64,000 bases of DNA from assembly GCF_017305915.1 (NCBI RefSeq), contig NZ_JAFKJN010000037.1, positions 1 through 64,000 of the forward strand. Direction: 5' to 3'. The notes under the pieces were generated by a model. The model was not told the DNA's origin. It saw only the letters and a list, made by a program, of their open reading frames with translations, and did not search any database. Position 1 is the first letter of the stretch. Each line of letters begins with the position of its first letter. The position numbers and the translations under genes are program-made. Below, one piece after another: positions 15,062-22,469 of this stretch. This DNA is from Reyranella sp. Its GTDB lineage: Bacteria > Pseudomonadota > Alphaproteobacteria > Reyranellales > Reyranellaceae.

Positions 15062-17754
15062 GGCTTGGCTCCTTGGCGGAGGATGGCTTCGCGCAGCCGG
15101 TGCGGCAGCACGGGCACGCGATGCACCCGCACGCCGGTCGCGTGATGGATGGCGCCGAGGATCGCGGGCGCCGTCGGCACCAGGCCCGGCTCGCCGACGC
15201 CCTTGGCGCCGGAGGGGCCGAGCGGCTCGCGATCCTCGATCAGCAGGCACTCGATCTCGGGCACGTCGCCGATGGTGGGGATGAGATAGTCGTGCAGGTT
15301 CTCGGTGCGGCCGGGCAGATACTCTTCCATCAGCGCGAGGCCCAAACCCTGGGCGATGCCGCCTTCGATCTGGCCTTCGACCAGGGTCGGGTTGATCGCC
15401 TTGCCGACATCGTGCGCCGCCACCATGCGCAGCACCTTGACCGTACCGAGCTCGATGTCGACTTCGACGATCGCGATCTGGGCGGCGAAGGCGTAGGTCG
15501 CGTAGGGGATGCCCTGTCCGTTCTCGTCGAGCGGCGTGGTCGGCGGATCGAAGGTCCCCTCGCCCATCAGCGGCCCGACCCTGGCGAGGTCGAGCGTGTG
15601 CGCGATGCCGCCGTCGCTCACCTTGAGCGCCGCGCCGTCGAGCGTGAGCGTCGCGTCGGGACCGGCATTGGCCAGGCGCAGGATCTTCTGGCGCAGGTCG
15701 AGGCCCGCGCGCTCGGCCGCCTTGCCGGAGACGAAGGTCTGGCGCGACGCCGAGGTCTTGCCGGCGTCGGCGGTGAGATCGGTGTCGCCGGTCACCAGCG
15801 TGAACTGCCCGACCGGCAGGCCCAGCGCATCCGCGGCGATCTGGGTCATGATGGTGTTGCTGCCCTGCCCGATATCGAGCGCGCCGCTATACAGCGTCAG
15901 CGTGCCGTCCACCGCCAGCCCGACCCGCATGATCGAGGGGTTCGACATCGAGGTGTTGCCGATGCCGTACCACATGCAGCCGATCCCGACGCCACGCCGC
16001 ATCGCGCTGCCCGCCGCATTGAAGGCGGCGACTGCAGACTGCGCCTTCATCCAGTGCGGGCGCAGCGCCTCGAGGCATTGGATGAGCCCCGCGGAGTGTT
16101 CGAGCGTCTGGCCGCACGCCGTCACGTCGCCCGCGCGCAGCGCGTTGCGCTGGCGGAACTCCAGGCGATCGATGCCGATCTGGTCGGCGAGCGAGTCCAT
16201 CATCGCCTCGTGCGCGATGGCGGCCTGCGGCACGCCGAAGCCGCGGAAGGCGCCGGCGGGCGGGCCGTTGGTGAAGAAGGCCTCACCCCAGGTGCGGACG
16301 TTGGGTATCGCGTAAGGACCCATCGCATGGACCGGCACACGGTTGGCGACGGTCGGGCCCCACGAGGCGTAGGCGCCGGTGTCGAAGGTCGCCGACACGT
16401 CGCAGGCCACGAGCTTGCCCGCGGCATCGCAGCCGAACTTCGCCGTCACACGCGCGGGATGGCGCTTGGTCGAGGCGGCCATGCTTTCGGGCCGCGTATA
16501 GACCAGCGCGACGGGACGGCCGAGCTTCCAGGCCGCGATCGCGATCAAGGGCTGCACCGAGAGATCGAGCTTGCCGCCGAAGCCGCCGCCGCAGGCGGTC
16601 GGCACGATGCGCACGGACTCGGCCGGCAGCCGCATGACGCTCGCGATCTCGTCGCGATCCATGTAGGGCGTCTGGGTTGAGGCGTGGATCTCGATCCGGT
16701 CGCCGACGCGGCGCGCCCAGCCGGCCTCGGGCTCGATATAGGCATGCTCGACGAAGGCGGTCTCGAAGACGCCCTCGGCCACCGCCGCGCAGTCGGCAAA
16801 GCCGTTGACGTGGCCGCGCTTCACGCCGCCATCGAGCAGCAGGTTCTTCGGCTTGTCGGCCTGGACCAGCGGCGCGTCGGGCGCCGTCGCGGCGTCGATG
16901 CCGAACAGCGGCGGCTCGGGCTTCCAGTCGATGGGGATCTGCTCGTCGCGGATCGCCAGGACATCGGCGCGCGCGCCGACCAGCGCCAGAACGGCCTCGC
17001 CGCGATAGCGCACGAGCCCGTCGGCCAGCACCGGCTGGTCCTTGATGTCGGGGTAGATGCCATAGCCGTTGAACGGCACGTCTGCCGCGGTCAGCACGGC
17101 AGCCAGGCGCGCGCGCAACGGACCGAGGTCGCCCACGGCGAAGCGCGCCCGCGCATGCGGCGAGCGCACGACGCGAATCCACAGCGCGTCGGCCGGCACC
17201 GCGTCCGCGCCGAACCGGTCGCGGCCGGTGACCTTGGGCACGCCGTCGAGGCGCGGAAGGCGCGCGCCGACGGCGGCGCCCGCCGGTGGTGACACTGCAA
17301 CACCCGATGCGCAGGCCATCACGGCATCGACGATCTTGGTATAGCCGGTGCAGCGGCAGAGCACGCCGCCCAGCGCATCCTCGACCTCGGCGCGGGTCGG
17401 CGCAGGATCGTTGCGCAGGACGTCCTGCGCCGCCATCAGCATGCCCGGCGTACAGATGCCGCACTGCGCCGCGCCGTGATCGAGGAAGGATTTCTGCAGC
17501 GCCGCGAGCGTGCCGGTCGGCGCGAGGCCCTCGACCGTCTCGACCGTGCGGCCGGTCATCCGGCCCATCGCGACCAGGCACGAACAGACCTGGCGGCCGT
17601 CGAGGAGGACCGTGCAGGCGCCGCAGTCGCCCGCGTCGCAGCCGACCTTGGTGCCGATGAGCCCGAGATCGTCGCGCAACGCCGAGGCCAGGCGCGCGAC
17701 CGGCGCGCCGTCCCAGTCGACGTGAACACCGTTCAGCGTGAAACCGACCTTCAC
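15058..17754 (-). CDS. Xanthine dehydrogenase-family hydroxylase, fused [2Fe-2S] and molybdopterin subunits
   Basis: An 898-residue protein joining two normally separate subunits. Residues about 1-160 are the [2Fe-2S] subunit with plant-type cysteines in CDAGDCGACTVLLDG and the second cluster in CGICTPGM/CRCTGY. Residues about 170-898 are the large subunit with GGGFGGK, FRGFG and the catalytic-glutamate segment GVGEPGL near the end. Such enzymes hydroxylate aromatic N-heterocycles with water as oxygen source. A GTG at 17754 is the start, overlapping the FAD-subunit stop by 4 bp (GTGA); the longer upstream frame is a shadow of that gene. Order FAD subunit then FeS-Mo fusion then reductase suggests ring hydroxylation followed by ring reduction. 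Confidence 0.88.
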   Translation of the reverse strand: MKVGFTLNGVHVDWDGAPVARLASALRDDLGLIGTKVGCDAGDCGACTVLLDGRQVCSCLVAMGRMTGRTVETVEGLAPTGTLAALQKSFLDHGAAQCGICTPGMLMAAQDVLRNDPAPTRAEVEDALGGVLCRCTGYTKIVDAVMACASGVAVSPPAGAAVGARLPRLDGVPKVTGRDRFGADAVPADALWIRVVRSPHARARFAVGDLGPLRARLAAVLTAADVPFNGYGIYPDIKDQPVLADGLVRYRGEAVLALVGARADVLAIRDEQIPIDWKPEPPLFGIDAATAPDAPLVQADKPKNLLLDGGVKRGHVNGFADCAAVAEGVFETAFVEHAYIEPEAGWARRVGDRIEIHASTQTPYMDRDEIASVMRLPAESVRIVPTACGGGFGGKLDLSVQPLIAIAAWKLGRPVALVYTRPESMAASTKRHPARVTAKFGCDAAGKLVACDVSATFDTGAYASWGPTVANRVPVHAMGPYAIPNVRTWGEAFFTNGPPAGAFRGFGVPQAAIAHEAMMDSLADQIGIDRLEFRQRNALRAGDVTACGQTLEHSAGLIQCLEALRPHWMKAQSAVAAFNAAGSAMRRGVGIGCMWYGIGNTSMSNPSIMRVGLAVDGTLTLYSGALDIGQGSNTIMTQIAADALGLPVGQFTLVTGDTDLTADAGKTSASRQTFVSGKAAERAGLDLRQKILRLANAGPDATLTLDGAALKVSDGGIAHTLDLARVGPLMGEGTFDPPTTPLDENGQGIPYATYAFAAQIAIVEVDIELGTVKVLRMVAAHDVGKAINPTLVEGQIEGGIAQGLGLALMEEYLPGRTENLHDYLIPTIGDVPEIECLLIEDREPLGPSGAKGVGEPGLVPTAPAILGAIHHATGVRVHRVPVLPHRLREAILRQGAKP

Positions 17755-18575
17755 GCCAGGCTCCGCAGCAGGCGACGCAGCAGGGTGACGGCCGCGTCGC
17801 GGCGATAGGCGGCGCTGCCACGCACATCGTCGATCGGCGACAGTGGCGCGAGATGCCGAGCGTCGACCCGCCCGGCGAGTGCGCCGACCGGCGTGCCGAC
17901 GAGAGCGTCTTCGAGCGCGGGCAGGCGTTGCGCCACGGCCGAGCAGGCGCCGACCGCGACGCGCGCCGCAGCGACGCGGCCATCCTCGATCTCGAGCGTG
18001 GCGGCGGCCATGGCGATGGAGATCACCAGATAGCGGCGCGCGCCGAGCTTGAGGAACCCGCTGCGCGCCGGCCGCGACGGCTTCGGCACATGGATCGCGA
18101 CCACCAGCTCGCCCGGCGCGAGCGCCGTTCGACGGTTGCCGGTGATGAAGGCCGCGAGCGGCAGGCGACGCGCACCGGCGCGACCGGCGAGCTCGATCTC
18201 GGCGCCGAGCACCAGCAAGGGCGGTACGCCGTCGGCGGCCGGCGAGGCGTTGCACAGATTGCCGGCCAGGGTGCCGGCGTTCTGGATCTGGCGGCCGCCG
18301 ACCTCGCGCGCCGCCTGCTTCAGGCCGTCGAACAGGGGCGGCAACGGCGCCTCTATCAGCGCCGACCAGGTCGTGGCGGCGCCCAGCCGCCAGCCCTCGG
18401 GACCCTCGGAAATGCCGCGCAGATCGGCGATAGCGCTGATGTCGAGCACGGGCTCGTCGATCGTCCGCCCGATCCGCGCCGGATAGAAATCGGTGCCGCC
18501 CGCCAGCACCGTCCAGGGACGCGCCAGCGCCTGCAATGCCTCGTCCAGGCTCGTGGGGCGGAGATAGTCACCCAT
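17751..18575 (-). CDS. FAD-binding subunit of xanthine dehydrogenase-family hydroxylase
   Basis: A 274-residue medium (CoxM/FAD) subunit. It shows the FAD pyrophosphate loop TVLAGGTDFYP (about 22-32) and the second flavin loop NAGTLAGNLCNASPAAD (about 99-115). It would pass electrons from the FeS domain of the downstream fusion to an acceptor. The ATG at 18575 lies inside a 30-bp dyad (18571-18600), so the operator or promoter abuts the start codon and the mRNA may be almost leaderless. Confidence 0.88.
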   Translation of the reverse strand: MGDYLRPTSLDEALQALARPWTVLAGGTDFYPARIGRTIDEPVLDISAIADLRGISEGPEGWRLGAATTWSALIEAPLPPLFDGLKQAAREVGGRQIQNAGTLAGNLCNASPAADGVPPLLVLGAEIELAGRAGARRLPLAAFITGNRRTALAPGELVVAIHVPKPSRPARSGFLKLGARRYLVISIAMAAATLEIEDGRVAAARVAVGACSAVAQRLPALEDALVGTPVGALAGRVDARHLAPLSPIDDVRGSAAYRRDAAVTLLRRLLRSLA

Positions 18576-18600
18576 ATCGTTCGTATACGTACAATATGGG
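18571..18600. promoter_or_regulatory. Operator-like dyad at the start codon of the hydroxylase operon
   Basis: CCCATAT and ATATGGG (7-bp perfect arms, 18571-18577 and 18594-18600) flank a centre containing the palindrome CGTATACG (18582-18589). The left arm includes the ATG of the FAD-subunit gene. It lies immediately downstream of the MarR-family gene, a natural candidate binder (inference). Confidence 0.55.
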
Positions 18601-18643
18601 CAAAGTGTACGGGATGCAGACGGGCGCTGTCAGCAGCAGCGGC

Positions 18644-19111
18644 TCAAACGATCTTGGAAAGAAGCTCGAGGAGCTGGCGTTGCTCGGCCGGCGTCAGCGG
18701 CTTCAGCGTCTCGCGCGAGACCGCAGGCCCGTTCATCATCAGTTTGGCGACCGACCTCTGACCGTCGAGCGTGAGGCTGAGCAGCGTGCGCCGCGCATCG
18801 CCCGGATCCGGACGCGAATCGACAAGCCCGCGATCCTTCAGCCGACGCACCACGCCCTGCATCGTCGCCTTGTCCATGCCGACGAGTCGGCCGAGCAGGT
18901 TCTGCGACAGCTCGGTGTACTCGTGCAGCTTGACCATGCTCGAGTACTGAGTCGGCGTGATGTTTGGATCGCCAATGCTGGTCTGGAAGATCGACGACGC
19001 GCGCTGATGCGCGCGCCGCAGCAGATAACCGATTTGATCTTCTATCCTGTACGGCCGTGGCGTGCTTGCTGCCGCCTTAGGCTCGCTTTGTTTTTTTGCG
19101 ACGTTGCGCAT
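18644..19111 (-). CDS. MarR-family transcriptional regulator
   Basis: A 155-residue winged-helix regulator: helices around IEDQIGYLLRRAHQRASSIF, the recognition region SQNLLGRLVGMDKATMQGVVRRL and the wing DRGLVDSRPDPGDARRTLLSLT are all present. MarR proteins commonly sense aromatic ligands. The ATG at 19111 is chosen; a TTG seven codons earlier is possible and no strong ribosome site is seen for either. It is co-directional with and 68 bp upstream of the hydroxylase operon, and divergent from the CaiB gene, so it may control both. Confidence 0.85.
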   Translation of the reverse strand: MRNVAKKQSEPKAAASTPRPYRIEDQIGYLLRRAHQRASSIFQTSIGDPNITPTQYSSMVKLHEYTELSQNLLGRLVGMDKATMQGVVRRLKDRGLVDSRPDPGDARRTLLSLTLDGQRSVAKLMMNGPAVSRETLKPLTPAEQRQLLELLSKIV

Positions 19112-19272
19112 CGCCCCCCGCGCACTCTCCAAGAGCCATCGCTACACCGGCTGCGCGCTTTGCACAACGGTGACATTGTGTTCCCGGCGTAACAGGCGAA
19201 GCGATGCTGCTCTTGACTCGTGAACACGGGGCGAGGCAGCGCGACGCACTGCAGATTTTTGGAGGAACGAAC

Positions 19273-20472
19273 ATGGCCGGCGCATTGAGCGGCATCCGCA
19301 TCGTCGATTTGACCAACGTCATTCTCGGCCCCTACGGCACGATGCTCCTCGCAGACCAGGGCGCCGACGTGATCAAGGTCGAGGCGCCCGAGGGCGACGC
19401 GGTGCGCCACATCGGCAAGCCGCGCAGGACGGCCGGCATGGGGCCGGCTTACCTCTACGTCAACCGCAACAAGCGCTCGCTCTGCCTCGACCTCAAGAAC
19501 CCGAAGGCGCTCGCCGCCCTGGTCGAAGTGATCAAGACCGCGGACGCTTTCGTACACGCGCTGCGACCGCAGGCAATCGAAGGTCTTGGGCTGACCTACG
19601 AGGAGGTGCGCAAGATAAAGCCCGACATCGTCTATGTCGGCGCCTACGGCTTCTCGGCCGACGGTCCCTACGGTCGCCTGCCCGCCTATGACGACGCGAT
19701 CCAGGCACGCTTCGGGATCGCCGACCTGATGGGCCGTGCCGCCGGAGACGACGTGCCGCGCTATCCGCCGACCATCCTGGCCGACAAGACCTGCGGCCTG
19801 ACCTTTGCTTTCTCCGTGCTTGCAGCGTTGATGCACAAGCAGCGCACCGGCGAGGGCCAGTTCGTCGAGGTGCCGATGTTCGAGACCATGGCCGCGTGGC
19901 TGATGGTCGAGCACCTATGGGAGCGCACCTTCGACGACGAGGGCGAGGTCGGCTACAGCCGCCTGCTCGCCCGCACCCGCAAGCCCTACCGCACGCTCGA
20001 CGGCTGGATGGCGATCCTGCCGTACAACGACAAGCACTGGCGCAACTTCTTCGAGCTGATCGGCCGGCCCGAGGTGCTGAAGGACCCGCGCTACGCGACC
20101 CTCAACGCCCGCTCGATGCACATCAACGAGATGTACGCCATGGTCGAGGCGCTGACGCCCTCGCACACTACGGCCGAATGGGTCGCCCTGCTCGACAAAG
20201 CGCAGATCCCCAACGCTCCGGTGGCCAAGCCCGCCGACCTGCTCGAGGACCCGCACCTGGTGTGGCGCAAGCTGTTCAAGAAGTACCCGCACCCCAGCGA
20301 GGGCGAGATCCTGATGGTCGAGCCGCCGATGCGCATGAGCCGCACCCCGCCCTCGATCCATCGCATGGCGCCGCTGATGGGGGCCGATTCACGCGAAGTG
20401 CTGGCCGAGGTGGGCGTCAGCGAGGCCGAGATCGAGGCTCTGAAGCAGGCCGGTGCCCTGATCGAGCCTTAG
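19273..20472 (+). CDS. CaiB/BaiF family CoA-transferase (class III)
   Basis: A 399-residue class III CoA-transferase. The N-terminus GIRIVDLTNVILGPYGTMLLAD... is the family hallmark, and the aspartate nucleophile lies in the segment after PAYDDAIQARFGIADLMG (about 155-175). These enzymes move CoA between carboxylic acids. The ATG at 19273 is preceded by GGAGGA at 8-bp distance, better than earlier in-frame starts. It is divergent from the MarR gene across a 161-bp control region and may activate an acid made by the adjacent catabolic operon (inference). Confidence 0.9.
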   Translation: MAGALSGIRIVDLTNVILGPYGTMLLADQGADVIKVEAPEGDAVRHIGKPRRTAGMGPAYLYVNRNKRSLCLDLKNPKALAALVEVIKTADAFVHALRPQAIEGLGLTYEEVRKIKPDIVYVGAYGFSADGPYGRLPAYDDAIQARFGIADLMGRAAGDDVPRYPPTILADKTCGLTFAFSVLAALMHKQRTGEGQFVEVPMFETMAAWLMVEHLWERTFDDEGEVGYSRLLARTRKPYRTLDGWMAILPYNDKHWRNFFELIGRPEVLKDPRYATLNARSMHINEMYAMVEALTPSHTTAEWVALLDKAQIPNAPVAKPADLLEDPHLVWRKLFKKYPHPSEGEILMVEPPMRMSRTPPSIHRMAPLMGADSREVLAEVGVSEAEIEALKQAGALIEP

Positions 20473-21414
20473 TTAGCCTGCGACCGCGAGCTCCGCCGCG
20501 GCGAGGTCCTCGAGCGCGGTGCCGACGGACTTGAACAGGGTGATGCTGGACGTGTCGCCGGCGAGCCGGCCGGTCTGCTCGCCGCGCGCCAGCTCGAACA
20601 GGTCGGCGATGACGTCGTCCTCGTCGATCGTGCCGTTCTTGATGGGCTGCACGATGTCGCCCGCCTCCTTGAGCGCGCCCTGGCGGGTGTCGATGTAGAC
20701 CCTCGCGCGCCAAACCGCCTTGTCGTCGCTCTCGCGCATCTCGGGGGTGTAGGCGCCCACGAGGTCGATATGTTGTCCCTCGCGCAGCCAGTCGCCTTCG
20801 ACCAGCGGCTCCCTGGAGAGCGTCGCGCAGGAAATGACATCGGCTTCACCGATCGCCGCCTTGCGGTCGGCAACGGCGCGTACCGCGATCGGCCGCCCGA
20901 CCGCGGTCGGCAGCGACGCCGCGAGGTGCCGAGCGAGCGCCTCGGCCCGGCTCTGGCGGCGCCCCCAGATCATGACCTCGCGGATCGGCCGCACCTTGGC
21001 GTGCACGCGGATGAGATTGGGCGCCAGCGCGCCGGTGCCGATCATCAGCAGGCGCTCCGCGTCGTGCGGCGCGAGATAGCGCGCAGCCAGGCCCGAGGCA
21101 CAGGCGGTGCGCCGCTTGGTCAGCATCGTACCGTCGAGCAGCGCGACCGGCTGGCCGGTGCTGCCGTCGAGCAGCGCGTACTGGCCGAACACCGAGGGCA
21201 GCGACCGCTTGGCGTTGTCGGGGAAGACCGTGACCAGCTTGATGCCGACATGGCGCGGCGACCAGGCCGGCATCAGCAGCAGGGTGCCGGTCGGCAGGTG
21301 ATGGTGATGCCGCAACGGCACCTCGGCGCCGGCGCGGAAGGCGGCCTCGAGATGGTCGATCAGGGCAAGGTCGTCGAGCGCGGCATCGACGTCCTCAGCC
21401 GACAGGATCCTCAT
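20473..21414 (-). CDS. Ornithine cyclodeaminase/mu-crystallin family protein
   Basis: A 313-residue NAD(P)-dependent enzyme of the ornithine cyclodeaminase family. Substrate-end residues in LPTGTLLLMPAW, the catalytic-type lysine region (GIKLVTVFPDN) and the dinucleotide loop LLMIGTGALAPNLIRVH (about 122-138) are visible. Family members include ornithine cyclodeaminase, alanine dehydrogenase and imine reductases; which one is unclear. The stop is adjacent to the convergent CaiB stop. The ATG overlaps the upstream LapA-like stop by 4 bp. Confidence 0.85.
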   Translation of the reverse strand: MRILSAEDVDAALDDLALIDHLEAAFRAGAEVPLRHHHHLPTGTLLLMPAWSPRHVGIKLVTVFPDNAKRSLPSVFGQYALLDGSTGQPVALLDGTMLTKRRTACASGLAARYLAPHDAERLLMIGTGALAPNLIRVHAKVRPIREVMIWGRRQSRAEALARHLAASLPTAVGRPIAVRAVADRKAAIGEADVISCATLSREPLVEGDWLREGQHIDLVGAYTPEMRESDDKAVWRARVYIDTRQGALKEAGDIVQPIKNGTIDEDDVIADLFELARGEQTGRLAGDTSSITLFKSVGTALEDLAAAELAVAG

Positions 21415-21809
21415 CCCTTGAAGGGCTCCGGCGCGACCAGCGCGGTCTGGCGCTCGATTGCCCGCTGCTCGCGCGGCGCGGGACCCGCCGCCGGTGTCGG
21501 AGCCGGGGTCGTCGTCGGCCGGGCGGCGGCCAATTGGCTGCGCAGTTCCTCGACCTCGCGCTCCAGCCGCTCGACCTCGCGGCGGCGGCCTCGGGCGTTG
21601 CGGCGCTGATGGCGGCCGGCCCACCAGCCCAGCCCCAGCCCGGCCAGCACGCCCAGCAGCAGCACCGCCAGCACCAGCAGGTAGAGCGGCAGCACGACGG
21701 TATGGGGAACCGGCCAGAGCGACAGCTCGGTGCGCTCGGTGTTGCTGACGGCGATCAGCACACCGAGCAGCAGGAACAGCAGGAAGAGGGCGCGCGAGAG
21801 GAACTTCAT
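21411..21809 (-). CDS. LapA-domain membrane protein
   Basis: A 132-residue protein with two N-terminal membrane segments (about 4-22 FLSRALFLLFLLLGVLIAVS and 40-62 LPLYLLVLAVLLLGVLAG), then a basic patch GRHQRRNARGRRRE and a coiled coil (VERLEREVEELRSQL), ending in a Pro/Ala-rich tail. This is the LapA/LPS-assembly protein A domain layout. The ATG at 21809 is favoured because it starts directly before the first membrane helix; another ATG at 21842 is in frame. It overlaps the cyclodeaminase gene by 4 bp. Confidence 0.75.
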   Translation of the reverse strand: MKFLSRALFLLFLLLGVLIAVSNTERTELSLWPVPHTVVLPLYLLVLAVLLLGVLAGLGLGWWAGRHQRRNARGRRREVERLEREVEELRSQLAAARPTTTPAPTPAAGPAPREQRAIERQTALVAPEPFKG

Positions 21810-21893
21810 GCCGTCCCACCATGCCACGGCGGCAACCTGCATCGCGAGCCTCTTCGCCGTGCCACCTTTGGGCCGCTCGAGCGTTCAGCAGAC

Positions 21894-22025
21894 ATGGCCA
21901 ACTCGTCCTTCGGTGCCCTGGTTCTCCTGATGCTGGTGGTCGCGGCCGCCGTCTTCCTGCTGACGCCGCATGAGCGCAGCGTCGCATCGTTCAATCCGCC
22001 GGCCTTCTGGTCGAGCCAGCGCTAG
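21894..22025 (+). CDS. Small single-span membrane protein (43 aa)
   Basis: A 43-residue frame, MANSSFGALVLLML then VVAAAVFLLTPHE, giving one membrane helix and a short polar tail. It sits between and divergent from the LapA-like gene, converging on ihfB with 1 bp between stops. No strong ribosome site is visible. It could be a real microprotein or chance coding in a GC-rich gap. Confidence 0.4.
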   Translation: MANSSFGALVLLMLVVAAAVFLLTPHERSVASFNPPAFWSSQR

Positions 22026-22026
22026 C

Positions 22027-22362
22027 TCAGCTCTTGTCCTCGCCGGCCGGCTCGGGCGGGGCGAGGCCCGCCGCGCGCACCGCTTCCTTGTTCAGCCGGT
22101 CGCGCAGGTCCTTGCCCGTCTTGAAGTAGGGCACCCGCTTGGAGGCCACCGCGACCTGCTCGCCGGTACGCGGATTGCGGCCGGTCCGCGGGTCGCGCTT
22201 CTTCACCGAGAAGGCACCAAAGCCGCGCAACTCGACGCGGTCGCCGTTGGACAGCGCTTTCGAGATCTCATCGAAGACCGTGGCGACGATGCGCTCCACA
22301 TCCCTTTGATAGAGATGAGGATTCTTGGCCGCCAGGCGGGCAATCAGCTCCGACTTGGTCAT
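22027..22362 (-). CDS. ihfB: Integration host factor subunit beta
   Basis: A 111-residue DNA-bending protein: MTKSELIARLAAKNPHLY at the start, the beta-arm region GFGAFSVKKRDPRTGRNPRTGE with the Pro-containing GRNP tip that intercalates DNA, and the C-terminal helix. The ATG at 22362 is the family start; a longer frame upstream is not conserved. It lies downstream of rpsA, the classical rpsA-ihfB order. A C-terminal tail of about 17 residues (GLAPPEPAGEDKS) is longer than in E. coli. Confidence 0.93.
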   Translation of the reverse strand: MTKSELIARLAAKNPHLYQRDVERIVATVFDEISKALSNGDRVELRGFGAFSVKKRDPRTGRNPRTGEQVAVASKRVPYFKTGKDLRDRLNKEAVRAAGLAPPEPAGEDKS

Positions 22363-22410
22363 TGGCGCAATAATAGCGCAATAACTGGCTCCGGACAACT
22401 AAGTCCTTGA

Positions 22411-22447
22411 AACCAAAAGAAAAGGGCCGGCACGCCGGCCGGCCCTT
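22411..22447 (-). terminator. Rho-independent terminator of rpsA
   Basis: A 10-bp perfect stem (AAGGGCCGGC/GCCGGCCCTT; 22422-22447) with a 6-base loop, followed on the minus strand by TTTCTTTTGGTTT. It lies 23 bp past the rpsA stop and separates rpsA from ihfB. Confidence 0.85.
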
Positions 22448-22469
22448 CGATTTGGTCGCAAAAAGCGAC

